Of a stretch of DNA of 64,000 bases, positions 17,458 to 25,862 are shown piece by piece. The notes below the pieces were generated by a model that saw only the letters and a program-made list of their open reading frames with translations, did no database searches and was not told the DNA's origin. The translations under genes and the position numbers were made by a program. This stretch comes from Nitrosovibrio sp. Nv4 (GTDB lineage Bacteria > Pseudomonadota > Gammaproteobacteria > Burkholderiales > Nitrosomonadaceae). The number at the start of each line of letters is the position of its first letter. The stretch's first letter is position 1. The stretch lies in NCBI GenBank assembly GCA_945860135.1, contig CAMAPK010000007.1, positions 25,901-89,900 on the forward strand. The letters are read 5' to 3'.

Positions 17458-19701
17458 TCATCGAATCTCGATGTTCACGGCGGGCGGCAACGGAATTTGC
17501 AGGGCGGGGTCCACGTTCTCGCCCTGCAGCGTGAGTTTCTGGACGGAGACCTGCGTCGCACCCGGTTTCTGGGCAATGACCCTGAACTGTAGTTCCGCGG
17601 AGCCTCCTCCCTTGCCCAGCTTCAACAGCCGGGTTCCGGATTTCTCTCCGGCATCAAGCGCTTCGAGCGCAGTCGCGTCATAGCTCAGTTCCAGTTCCGC
17701 GGCCGGCAGATTCTCGCCGCCTGCCAGGCTGACACTGACCGCGAATGGCTTGCCGGGCGACACTTCCGACGGCGCCAGCAAAGCCAGGCTGGGCTGTGCA
17801 GACCCGGCAGCGGCTGCCGGCGGCTGGGAGTCATCGGCTGGAGCGGCCTCGCCTGCGGAAACCTTTGCGCCTCCCGTGGAGGAGGATGCCATCGACAGTG
17901 AGCGCGCCGCCACCTTGCCGGTGGTCATGAGCGGCATCCCTATGGCATTTTCGGTGCCAAAATGGAACTCGCTGTCCAGCTTTGCGGGCCGTGCGATATT
18001 GCGCACGATGCGCGGCGTAATCAGCAGTGCGATTTCGGTTTTGGTGCGTTGATAGGTTGGATTCGAAAACAGTCTGCCGATCCCTGGCAAGTCTCCAAAC
18101 CCGGGCAGCTTGGAAAAAGTGGTGCGCTCATCGTCGGTGATCAATCCTGCCAGCACCTGTGTTTCACCGTCTTTCAGCGAGAGCGTGGTCGCTGCGGTAC
18201 GGGTGCCCACCTGATAAGCAAGCCCCCCCCCGGTGATCGGCACTTCCTTGACAATATTGCTGACTTCGAGACTGACCACAATCGACACTTCATTCTGCAG
18301 TGAAATGGTGGGCTCAACATCCAGTTTGAGTCCCACCTCAAGATAAGTTACCGTTGAGGTAATGACGCCGGTGGCAGTAGCGGCAGAAGTGACAACCGGC
18401 ACCTTGTCGCCGATGAGCACCTTCGCCTTGTCGCGGTTCCTGACCCGGATGCGCGGATTGGCAAGCACGTTGACGATGGAACCCGTTTGCTTGAAATTGG
18501 CGATCATCGCCGGATTGATGATGGTTCCGACCAGCCCTTTGCTGCTGATACCGCCGCCGTTTATCTGGTCTTGACTGATCTCGAAATTTGCCCCAATCGG
18601 CAGACCGCCCATGGGGGTATTGAGCATTTTGATCGACGCCTGATTGGGAAACTGCACACCCAGATTGAGCAGGTCATTGCGCGCGATTTCCAATACCTCG
18701 ACTTCCAGCATGACTTCGGGATCGGCCAGATCGTTCAGCGCCAACAGCCGTTCGACCAGACGAATCGCCTCCGGCGTATCTTTCATGACAAACAGATTCA
18801 GCTTCTCATCCACGTGAATATCCTTGGTCTTGACCAGCCCCCTGACCATGGCAACCATCTGTTTTACGTCCACGTTGGCAACGTAGAAACTGCGCAGCAT
18901 CAATTCCTGGTATTCCTTCTGCTTGGCGGGCGTGTTCGGATAAATCAGCACCGAATTGTCGTTGAGCACTTTATGCGTAAGTTGATTGGTCACGAGCAGC
19001 AGCTTGAACACATCCTCGATGTGATTGTTGCGGATAAAGATGGTGGTTTTGGTGTCTTGCTTGACGTCCTTGTCGAACACGAAGTTGATTCCCGACGTGC
19101 GCGCCATGATCTCGAAGATGGATTTCAGGCCGGTGTCGCGAAACTCCAGCGTGATCGGCTGCTTGAAAGCCGTTTTCAGCGCCGGTTCTATTTTATCGAC
19201 ATGCAATCCCAGTTCGGTGAGCCGTTTTATCAACTGCCGGGCGTCGGCCTGCATCGGATTCTCCTGCATCACCAACCGGATTTTGGCTTCCGCGCCGCTA
19301 TGATCCTCTCTGTCCAGCAATTCTCCCGCTTGTTTGAGCAAGGCAACATGGCGGCGATCCATGTCGATTGCCTCCTGGCCTGCCTGCGCGCGTTCGTCGC
19401 GCGGGTTCATCTCGAGCACCCGGCGATATCCCTGCGCAGCAGCTTCCAGATCGCCAGCTGCTCTGGCATTGTCAGCCTCGAACAGCATGCGTCTGGCTAC
19501 TGCCTCGCGCTGGCGCGCCAGCACCGCGCGAATCTCGAGATTGTCCGGTTCCTCCTTCGCCGCTTTTTCCAGGCTGGCGAGGCCGGTATCCAGCTTGCCC
19601 TCGGTGATGAGCCGCTTACCTTCGACGAAAGCCTTGTTCGACGCGCAGCCGACAAAGGTGGCCAGCAGCATGACGACTGCGATGTATCTTGCAATTCTCA
19701 T
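17458..19701 (-). CDS. gspD: Secretin (GspD/PilQ family) lipoprotein with C-terminal cohesin-like domain
   Basis: The 747-residue outer-membrane channel subunit starts with a lipoprotein signal (MLLATFVGCASNK). Next come TPR-like helices with the sequence EMNPRDERAQAGQEAI, secretin N-domains (TLEFRDTGLKSIFEIMARTS, DTKTTIFIRNNHIEDVFKLL), and the beta-barrel secretin domain ending SNPTYQRTKTEIALLITPRI near residue 565. The final 180 residues hold a low-complexity linker and a cohesin-like domain (VSLAGGENLPAAELELSYD), a layout found in secretins of Nitrosomonadales-type systems. It overlaps the PilP-like gene by four bases. It would oligomerise in the outer membrane. Confidence 0.93.
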   Translation of the reverse strand: MRIARYIAVVMLLATFVGCASNKAFVEGKRLITEGKLDTGLASLEKAAKEEPDNLEIRAVLARQREAVARRMLFEADNARAAGDLEAAAQGYRRVLEMNPRDERAQAGQEAIDMDRRHVALLKQAGELLDREDHSGAEAKIRLVMQENPMQADARQLIKRLTELGLHVDKIEPALKTAFKQPITLEFRDTGLKSIFEIMARTSGINFVFDKDVKQDTKTTIFIRNNHIEDVFKLLLVTNQLTHKVLNDNSVLIYPNTPAKQKEYQELMLRSFYVANVDVKQMVAMVRGLVKTKDIHVDEKLNLFVMKDTPEAIRLVERLLALNDLADPEVMLEVEVLEIARNDLLNLGVQFPNQASIKMLNTPMGGLPIGANFEISQDQINGGGISSKGLVGTIINPAMIANFKQTGSIVNVLANPRIRVRNRDKAKVLIGDKVPVVTSAATATGVITSTVTYLEVGLKLDVEPTISLQNEVSIVVSLEVSNIVKEVPITGGGLAYQVGTRTAATTLSLKDGETQVLAGLITDDERTTFSKLPGFGDLPGIGRLFSNPTYQRTKTEIALLITPRIVRNIARPAKLDSEFHFGTENAIGMPLMTTGKVAARSLSMASSSTGGAKVSAGEAAPADDSQPPAAAAGSAQPSLALLAPSEVSPGKPFAVSVSLAGGENLPAAELELSYDATALEALDAGEKSGTRLLKLGKGGGSAELQFRVIAQKPGATQVSVQKLTLQGENVDPALQIPLPPAVNIEIR

Positions 19702-20219
19702 CGAATGTTCCCTGCTGCCCCGCCCGCGATAATGAGCGTTTGTTTTGCACCCAGCGGCAGATAAGTAAATGTGATCATCTGATCGCTCACTTCATCCACT
19801 CGATAGCGGTTGTCGATGTTCTCTCCCTGTTTGACAATGTAATTACGATCCGACAGCGATAGAAACACCCGTGTTTCCTCCCCTTCCATCACTTTGCCGA
19901 GGTATTTGAACAGCAGCGGGGGCGGGGGCGGGGGACCGGATTCTCTGGGAGACGGGGGTGGAGGCGCCCAGGATTTGCGACTGAAAATGTCGCCTGCCTG
20001 CGCGCTGAATTTTCTGCGCTCCAGCCGGCCAAGCTCAAGACCCCTGGTTTCATTCTCCCTGGCACCTGCCTCCGGCTCTCTTGACGGCGCCTGTTCTTCC
20101 GCTGCAGGTTGCCCCGGATCCGCGCCCGCGTCATCTCCGCTCAGCCACTGGGCAGCCAGGAGTGTTGCCAGCAAGGCCCCTCCCAGCAACAGCATACGTT
20201 CTTGCCCGGTTCTTTTCAT
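19698..20219 (-). CDS. GspC/PilP-like inner-membrane protein with Pro-rich linker
   Basis: The 173-residue protein has one N-terminal membrane helix (MLLLGGALLATLLAAQWLSG), an acidic/proline-rich linker with two Pro runs (WAPPPPSP, GPPPPPPLL), and a C-terminal beta domain with KYLGKVMEGEETRVFLSLSD. That domain resembles the homology region of GspC/PilP, which contacts the secretin. It sits between the PilO-like gene and the secretin, the place of pilP in pilMNOPQ. Some annotations call it a 'secretion system X translation initiation factor' because of the proline-rich text, which is misleading. Confidence 0.7.
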   Translation of the reverse strand: MKRTGQERMLLLGGALLATLLAAQWLSGDDAGADPGQPAAEEQAPSREPEAGARENETRGLELGRLERRKFSAQAGDIFSRKSWAPPPPSPRESGPPPPPPLLFKYLGKVMEGEETRVFLSLSDRNYIVKQGENIDNRYRVDEVSDQMITFTYLPLGAKQTLIIAGGAAGNIR

Positions 20220-20785
20220 TTCTTGCCTTCGTTCAGGTAAAGACTGAATCTGAGACGCGCTTCCAGCACCTCGGATCCCACGTTTTCGCGCTTGAACGCG
20301 ACATCCACCAGCGCCATTGCAGGAACGGCACGCAGTGCATCGGCGATGAATGCGCGCAATTGCGGGTACCTGCCGCGAACCGGCAATATGATTTCATAAC
20401 GCGCGAGCTTCCAGTCCCTTTCGCGCACCATGCGATATTCGCTGCCGCTGATCTGCACCTCGCGCTGCTCCGCGACCTGCACCAGTTCCTTGATCCACAG
20501 CGGTGATGAATCGATGCGCGGGAAAAAGGCATAAAAAATCTGCAGCGCCTCATCACCTTCCGGTTTCCTGTCCGGCGCCGACACCGGTTCTGTTCGCATG
20601 CGCACCTGCAGCGCTTGCGCTTTGTCCATCAGCTCACTGGATTCTTCGCGGCGTGGCAACACCGCTGCAATAAAAAATACGGCCGAAAATACAAGCAGCC
20701 CGATACCGATTTTTCCAGCCGTGCCGAGCCGCAGCATTTGCCAGCGCGCGCGCAGCAGCGTCTTCTCCAGAATCACTCGATCCAT
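20216..20785 (-). CDS. PilO/GspM-like assembly-platform protein
   Basis: The 189-residue protein has a short cytoplasmic N-terminus, one membrane helix (IGIGLLVFSAVFFIAAV), a coiled segment and a ferredoxin-like C-terminal domain (LARYEIILPVRGRYPQLRAF). This is the layout of PilO and GspM, which dimerise with PilN/GspL in the inner membrane. It overlaps its neighbours by 4 to 13 bases, so translation is coupled. The family call rests on order and topology more than on a signature motif. Confidence 0.72.
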   Translation of the reverse strand: MDRVILEKTLLRARWQMLRLGTAGKIGIGLLVFSAVFFIAAVLPRREESSELMDKAQALQVRMRTEPVSAPDRKPEGDEALQIFYAFFPRIDSSPLWIKELVQVAEQREVQISGSEYRMVRERDWKLARYEIILPVRGRYPQLRAFIADALRAVPAMALVDVAFKRENVGSEVLEARLRFSLYLNEGKK

Positions 20786-21315
20786 GACGCAACCAGGGAA
20801 AAAATGATCGGCTGCTGCGGGTCGTCCTGTTTGACTTCATACTTGAGCAGATAAACATCCTCGAGTACCGCTTCCCGCTCCAGGGTGCCAACAAAATCGA
20901 GCAGCGCCGGCATGTTCTTTGCCTCCCCGCCGATCCGCAGGGTGCGGCTGGCCGCATCCGGCTGGAACGAAAGTAGCGCAACGTCAAGGCTGGATGCATA
21001 TTCGACCGAATCGAACAGCGCTTCCCACGGCAGGTCGATCTGGCTCAGCACCGCGTTGGCTCTTGTCACTTCCTGCTTCATTTCGCGGTTGCCATGCGCC
21101 GACGCAATCCTCGGCGCCGTCTTGCGCTGCGCCATGCGTTCGATACCGGCGATGCGGGAATCCCAGTAAGCCGCTTCGTCCATGACCGCCTTGAGTTGAT
21201 GCAGCGCGCCCATCAGAACAATTACTCCCAGCAACAACAAAGTATATCCGGCGGTATCTGCGGCAGCCGGCGCTGCTTCACCGCTGGCGGAAAATCTGAG
21301 CTTCAGGCTGCGCAT
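20773..21315 (-). CDS. PilN/GspL-like assembly-platform protein
   Basis: The track start at 21408 lies deep in the upstream gene. The ATG at 21315 (MRSLKLRFSASGEAAPAAAD) gives a usual PilN N-terminus and a 13-base overlap. The 180-residue protein has one membrane helix (TLLLLGVIVLMGALHQL), a periplasmic coil (YWDSRIAGIERMAQRK) and a C-terminal domain of PilN/GspL type (DVALLSFQPDAASRTLRIGG). It would pair with the PilO-like protein and bind the PilM-like protein in the cytoplasm. Confidence 0.72.
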   Translation of the reverse strand: MRSLKLRFSASGEAAPAAADTAGYTLLLLGVIVLMGALHQLKAVMDEAAYWDSRIAGIERMAQRKTAPRIASAHGNREMKQEVTRANAVLSQIDLPWEALFDSVEYASSLDVALLSFQPDAASRTLRIGGEAKNMPALLDFVGTLEREAVLEDVYLLKYEVKQDDPQQPIIFSLVASWIE

Positions 21316-22139
21316 GCTTCTACCCCGCTTGCATCCATGGCCAGCGACGGAAAATGCGCTGGCGCAGGCATGTCCGCAGTCTGCAATGGGATGACTTGCC
21401 AGCCGCAACCGGCCGGCAACGTCAAACCCGGATGTTCCGGCGCGAACAAATGGATCTGCTCGACCGCTTCCTTGCGCCCGGAAAAGAGCAGCGCCTCCTG
21501 ATCAAGCAGCGCCAGCAGCTCTTCCCCGGCGTCAGCCAGCATCCTCTGGTTGCATACTCTCTGCCAGGCGCCGCCCGACAATGAGGCAAGGCAAATGCGC
21601 CCGGTTTCGATCAGGGCAAACCACATGCGTTCACCCTTGAACAGCCTGCACCAGCGGTCGAATGCCGCCGTCAGGTAGGGCTCGGTGCTTTGCAGCCTTG
21701 CCTTGCGGCGTCCAGTGAGTTCTTCCAGCCGTTCGAGCAGGGCGCGATCCATCGCTGCGCAGATGGCGCCACTGCATGGATCCCAGGCACTCACGCCCAG
21801 CACCCATGCTGCGGCCCGTTCCCCGTATACCTCGCGCATGTGAAAAGCAGCATATGCGTTCAATTCGGCGGGATTGGCGATTTTTGTCTGCGGCGGTATC
21901 ACCGTATAACGGACAAAATGGTTGGAAACTGTAATGGCAATCTCGGTACCGGCAGCATCTGCAATCATCTGCTCCAGTTTCTCGAGCGGCGCCCCCCAGG
22001 CAGGCAGATCCGGGGAATGTTCGCAAACCGTTGTCAGCCGGGCAATCTGCTTGGGCTTCATGCCACGGCGCAAGCGCACCAGATCGACCCGCTCCGGCGC
22101 GAAAAAAACCTGGATTTGATCACGCCACAACCGTGACAC
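21303..22139 (-). CDS. PilM-like cytoplasmic actin-fold protein
   Basis: The track ORF begins at 22196, 77 bases inside gspE. A GTG at 22139 overlaps the gspE stop by only 20 bases and starts VSRLWRDQIQVFFAPERVDL, a common opening in this family. The 278-residue protein has no membrane helix. By position (after the ATPase, before PilN-like) and weak similarity it is a PilM/cytoplasmic GspL counterpart that links the ATPase to the inner-membrane platform. I see no strong ATP-binding motif, so the fold is inferred. Confidence 0.65.
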   Translation of the reverse strand: MSRLWRDQIQVFFAPERVDLVRLRRGMKPKQIARLTTVCEHSPDLPAWGAPLEKLEQMIADAAGTEIAITVSNHFVRYTVIPPQTKIANPAELNAYAAFHMREVYGERAAAWVLGVSAWDPCSGAICAAMDRALLERLEELTGRRKARLQSTEPYLTAAFDRWCRLFKGERMWFALIETGRICLASLSGGAWQRVCNQRMLADAGEELLALLDQEALLFSGRKEAVEQIHLFAPEHPGLTLPAGCGWQVIPLQTADMPAPAHFPSLAMDASGVEACAA

Positions 22140-23808
22140 GATTGGCCTCCTGTAAGCTGGTTCGCCCTGTCCTGACCATATCCAGGGCTGCTTCACGCAG
22201 GAAGCGGGTGCCGCCCCGCTTTGCGGCCTCTTTTATTCGCCGGATCGGTTCCCGCGCCACGATGAGTTCACGGATTTCGTCATTCAGTATCAGCATTTCC
22301 GCAATTGCATTCCGCCCACGGTAACCGCTGCCACGGCACTGGCCGCATCCTTTGCCGCTACGGAACTGGAAGCTGCCGGCCAATTCCAGACCGATCCCGG
22401 ACTCTTCGATCAACTGGTCATCCGGACGTTCCTCAACTGCACAATGCGTGCACAGCAGACGAATCAGCCTTTGTGCGACAATTCCGTTCAGTGCGGAAAC
22501 GAAACTGTAAGGATCGACTCCCATATGCGCGAAACGCCCGATCACATCGAACACGTTGTTGGCATGAACCGTGGTAAAGACGAGGTGCCCGGTCAGTGCC
22601 GCCTGGATCGCGATCTGCGCGGTTTCGGGATCGCGAATCTCGCCAACCATGATCTTGTCCGGATCGTGACGCAGAATCGAGCGCAAGCCCCGGACAAAGG
22701 TCAATCCCTTCTTCTCGTTGACAGGGATCTGCAACACACCGGGTAACTGGTATTCGATAGGATCCTCGATCGTGATGATCTTGTCGTGACCATGATTGAT
22801 TTCCGAGATCGCAGCATAAAGGGTCGTGGTCTTGCCGCTACCGGTCGGCCCGGTAACCAGCAGCATGCCGTAAGGCTCAGAACTGAGGCGGCGCAAACTC
22901 GTCATCGTGGCCTGGTTGAAACCGAGATAGTTCAGCGTCAACCCCTCGACATGATCGGCCAGGGCCTGCCGGTCAAGAATACGCAGCACTGCATCTTCAC
23001 CAAACATGCTCGGCATGATCGACACGCGAAAATCAATTTCCCGGCCCTGAATTGAAACCTTGAAGCGGCCATCCTGGGGCACGCGGCGCTCAGCAATATC
23101 CAGATCGGACATCACCTTGATGCGGGAAATCACCTGTTCGGCCATGTCTGCGCCCTGCACCACGCCGATCAGCGTCAATACGCCGTCGATGCGGTACTTG
23201 ATCGACAGTGCACCGGTCACCATCTCGAGGTGGATATCGCTTGCCTGCGATTTATGTGCGTCATACAGCGTGGAATGCACCAGCCTCACCACCGGACTGG
23301 TGCCTTCGTTGATCGTCTTCAGCGACAGGTCTTCCACCCCGGTTTGCGCGGTACTGTGTTCCGTGGCGGGCAGCGCGCTGTCCATCGCGCGCATCGATTT
23401 CTCCTGCTGCGCAAAGAAGGCGGCCAGATCGGCTGGATGCGCCAGATGCCAGGTTGCGCCGGCGGCGATATGCTCTTCCGCCCATGACCGCAGGTTGGGT
23501 GAGAACGGATTACCGACGGCAAGAAAGTATTTCCCCTCGCGGCGGAACAGTGCACACTCCTGCTTCACCGCTTCGTTGAAAGGCAATGCATCGAATGCCG
23601 GATCGGATGCTCGCAGATTCTCCATCGTCAACACCGGCATGTGCAGCAGCCGGCCGAGTTCCGCCATCAGTTCGTCCGGTGCATAACCACAGGTTTCTTC
23701 CAGAACATTCATTACCGGAACGCCGCGGTGCGACGCTTCACGCCGCGCCTCGCCAAGCTGCTGCATATCAAGCGGCAATTTTTCCGGTGACTGCATGGTA
23801 GCTTTCAT
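22120..23808 (-). CDS. gspE: Type II secretion ATPase GspE
   Basis: The start is taken at the ATG at 23808 (MKATMQSPEKLPLD), eight bases after gspF, and not at the track start 23931. The 562-residue protein has an N-terminal N1/N2 domain, Walker A VTGPTGSGKTTTLYA, the Asp box (ITIEDPIEYQLPGV), Walker B IMVGEIRDPETA, the His box TGHLVFTTVHANN, and a tetracysteine zinc motif CTHC with CGQC near the C-terminus. It hydrolyses ATP to drive pseudopilus assembly. Motifs are complete, so the machine should be active. Confidence 0.95.
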   Translation of the reverse strand: MKATMQSPEKLPLDMQQLGEARREASHRGVPVMNVLEETCGYAPDELMAELGRLLHMPVLTMENLRASDPAFDALPFNEAVKQECALFRREGKYFLAVGNPFSPNLRSWAEEHIAAGATWHLAHPADLAAFFAQQEKSMRAMDSALPATEHSTAQTGVEDLSLKTINEGTSPVVRLVHSTLYDAHKSQASDIHLEMVTGALSIKYRIDGVLTLIGVVQGADMAEQVISRIKVMSDLDIAERRVPQDGRFKVSIQGREIDFRVSIMPSMFGEDAVLRILDRQALADHVEGLTLNYLGFNQATMTSLRRLSSEPYGMLLVTGPTGSGKTTTLYAAISEINHGHDKIITIEDPIEYQLPGVLQIPVNEKKGLTFVRGLRSILRHDPDKIMVGEIRDPETAQIAIQAALTGHLVFTTVHANNVFDVIGRFAHMGVDPYSFVSALNGIVAQRLIRLLCTHCAVEERPDDQLIEESGIGLELAGSFQFRSGKGCGQCRGSGYRGRNAIAEMLILNDEIRELIVAREPIRRIKEAAKRGGTRFLREAALDMVRTGRTSLQEANRVTVVA

Positions 23809-23816
23809 CGCTTGAC

Positions 23817-25001
23817 TCAATTGATGCTTCCCGCCAGCCCGAATATCGGCATGTACATGAGAATAATGATTCCGCCAATCACGCCGCCAATCACGGCCAT
23901 CAACAATGGCTCGATCAGCTTGGTCATCCACTCGACCCAGCGTGCAATTTCTTCATCATGAAAATTACCAATGCGCTCCATCATTTCCCCCATGAGTCCG
24001 GTTCTTTCTCCGACCCGCAGCATGCGGCTGCCAACTGCGGTAGTCAGTCCTTCCATTTCCATCGCGCTGGAAATCATTTTCCCCTCGCGGATGCTTGCGG
24101 CGGCCGCTTTTACTCTCGGCCGGAAATGAGGCTGCAGCAGACCGCTCACCATTTCCAGTGCTTTTACAATGGGAATGCCGCCACGCAGCAGCATGCCCAA
24201 TGTCCGGTAAAAACGGGCAAGCTGATATACCCGCATGTGCTCGCCGATGGCCGGGATGCGCCATAGTTGTCGCAGCGCTCGCGCCATGAACTGCGGCCGC
24301 GTCACAGCATAGGCGATCAGACATGACGCCATCATTGCGGCGCCTGCCAGCTGCCAGCCGTGCTCATGCACGAAACGGCCCCATTGAATCAGGAGGACAG
24401 AAAGCCAAGGCAGATCCCCTCCAATATCCTCGTAAATGGCGCTGAACTTTGGCACCACGAAAGCCAGCAGAAACAGCGCTACCAGCAGTCCGATCACCAG
24501 CAGCAGCACTGGATATATCGAGGCGCCAATCAATTTCTTGCGCACCAGGTCCATCTGCGTCTGGTAGGCAATAAAACGCGTCAATGCTTCAGGCAAATCA
24601 CCGGTACGCTCGCTCGCGCGCGCAGTCGCCACATACAGCGCCGGGAATACTTGCGGATAAAATTCCAGCGCATGTGAAAAAGTGACGCCTTCATAGATCC
24701 GTGCAAGCAGCCCTTGGATGACGTTGCGCACAGCGGCATCCTGTTCCTTTTCCAGCAGTGTCTCGATGCTCTCCACCAGGCTGAGTCCCGCTGCCAGCAA
24801 GGAAAGCAGCTCTTGGCTGAAATGCGCCAGCGGGAACCGCAGCCTGGCTTTTGGCATCCAACTGGTGAAACTCCGCCGCATGTTCAGTACTATTCCACCC
24901 CGCGCTGCAATCTGCTGGCGGACTTCATCCTCGCTGTCCGCGTCAAGTTCCAGCAATACCGTACCCTGCCCGGAAAGCACAGCTTTCACTTCGTAGCGCA
25001 T
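23817..25001 (-). CDS. gspF: Type II secretion inner-membrane protein GspF
   Basis: The 394-residue protein has two repeated GspF/PilC domains. The first carries FSQELLSLLAAGLSLVESIE and the second FYRTLGMLLRGGIPIVKALE. There are three membrane helices, the last near the C-terminus (LLMAVIGGVIGGIIILMYMP). The length and ending, MPIFGLAGSIN, are standard. GspF is the polytopic base on which the pseudopilus is assembled by GspE. It lies seven bases downstream of gspG. Confidence 0.95.
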   Translation of the reverse strand: MRYEVKAVLSGQGTVLLELDADSEDEVRQQIAARGGIVLNMRRSFTSWMPKARLRFPLAHFSQELLSLLAAGLSLVESIETLLEKEQDAAVRNVIQGLLARIYEGVTFSHALEFYPQVFPALYVATARASERTGDLPEALTRFIAYQTQMDLVRKKLIGASIYPVLLLVIGLLVALFLLAFVVPKFSAIYEDIGGDLPWLSVLLIQWGRFVHEHGWQLAGAAMMASCLIAYAVTRPQFMARALRQLWRIPAIGEHMRVYQLARFYRTLGMLLRGGIPIVKALEMVSGLLQPHFRPRVKAAAASIREGKMISSAMEMEGLTTAVGSRMLRVGERTGLMGEMMERIGNFHDEEIARWVEWMTKLIEPLLMAVIGGVIGGIIILMYMPIFGLAGSIN

Positions 25002-25007
25002 CTCAAC

Positions 25008-25442
25008 CTACCAATTCGTGATATCTGCCGATTCACCCGTGCCACCGAGCTGACCATCCTTACCGTAAGAATACAAATCGAATTCTGTGCGCTCGCCCGG
25101 ATACTTGTAGACATACGGCTTTCCCCAGGGGTCGGGTGGCGCCCCTTTTTTGAGGTAAGGCCCCTGCCATTTTGGTTCATTGGATGGACGCGTCGCCAGG
25201 GCGGCCAATCCTTGCTCAGTAGCCGGGTAATGCCCGGTGTCGAGACGGTATTGATCCAGCGCTTTTTCGAGAGCATCAATTTGAGCCTGGGCTGCTTTGA
25301 CCTCAGATTTACCCACCTGTGAAAAATACTTGGGCGCAACATAGCTGGCCAGCAAACCTATGATGACCATTACCACCAGCAACTCGAGCAGCGTGAAGCC
25401 GCATGACTCTCGTGCGTATTTCTGACTATGCCAGCACTTCAT
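25008..25442 (-). CDS. gspG: Major pseudopilin GspG
   Basis: The 144-residue protein has a prepilin leader cut at CGFTLLELLVVMVIIGLLAS with Glu at +5, the GspG core PKYFSQVGKSEVKAAQAQID, DTGHYPATEQGLAAL, and the calcium-binding loop GTGESADITNW at the end. It is the first gene of the minus-strand operon, which runs without a gap of more than ten bases to the secretin and the three further pseudopilins. Its promoter should lie in the repeat-bearing region 25443-25620. Confidence 0.95.
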   Translation of the reverse strand: MKCWHSQKYARESCGFTLLELLVVMVIIGLLASYVAPKYFSQVGKSEVKAAQAQIDALEKALDQYRLDTGHYPATEQGLAALATRPSNEPKWQGPYLKKGAPPDPWGKPYVYKYPGERTEFDLYSYGKDGQLGGTGESADITNW

Positions 25443-25485
25443 CTTATAACCTTCAGATCAACCCACGGAGTTGCAAAATGACAGG

Positions 25486-25614
25486 AAGTGTAAGCATTTT
25501 GGATGACAATACGATTACGGAAAGCTGAAAGTGTAAGCATCCTGGATGACAATATGATGACGAAAAATAGAAAGTTTAAGTATCTTGGATGACAATACAA
25601 TGACGGAGAAAGGG
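25486..25614. repeat. Three tandem 43-bp direct repeats
   Basis: Units start at 25486, 25529 and 25572, exactly 43 bases apart. The shared core is AAGTGTAAGCAT, two to four variable bases, then TGGATGACAATA and a GA-rich end. Units differ at several positions. They lie 44 bases upstream of gspG and 100 bases before the IS3 relic. They may be binding sites for a regulator of the operon or the repeated end of a lost mobile element. There are only three units with no spacers, so this is not a CRISPR. Confidence 0.85.
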
Positions 25615-25716
25615 CAAAATAACTGAAATGATGGATTCATAGATAGGGTTCTCAGGCTTCACAAGCATTTCTTTGAGAGACAGAACTTTCTGGCGGAATT
25701 CTGCCTGGAGGCTCAA

Positions 25717-25862
25717 ATGAAGAAATCGCGATTTACGGAAAGCCAGATCGTTGTGATATTGCAGGAAGCCGATAGCGGCATTGCAATCAACGTGATCTGG
25801 CGCAAGCACGGGATCGGCTCGGCGACGTATTACAAATAGAAAACGAAGAGCGGCGACAGGTA
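25717..25862 (+). pseudogene. IS3-family OrfA transposase relic
   Basis: From the ATG at 25717 the plus strand reads MKKSRFTESQIVVILQEADS, then GIAINVIWRKHGIGSATYYK and a TAG at 25837. This is the helix-turn-helix start of OrfA of IS3 (IS407-like) elements, which normally continues W-K-x-KYGG. The relic stops after another 23 bases, where the histidine kinase stop codon lies. OrfB and the inverted repeats are absent. It is a dead fragment. Confidence 0.85.

Noticed and set aside
18487-19764. 425-residue plus-strand ORF
   Set aside because: It lies wholly antisense to the secretin gene and is rich in His/Gln/Arg as expected for a shadow frame.
25486-25614. CRISPR array
   Set aside because: The units are contiguous with no spacers, only three copies, and no cas genes are present.
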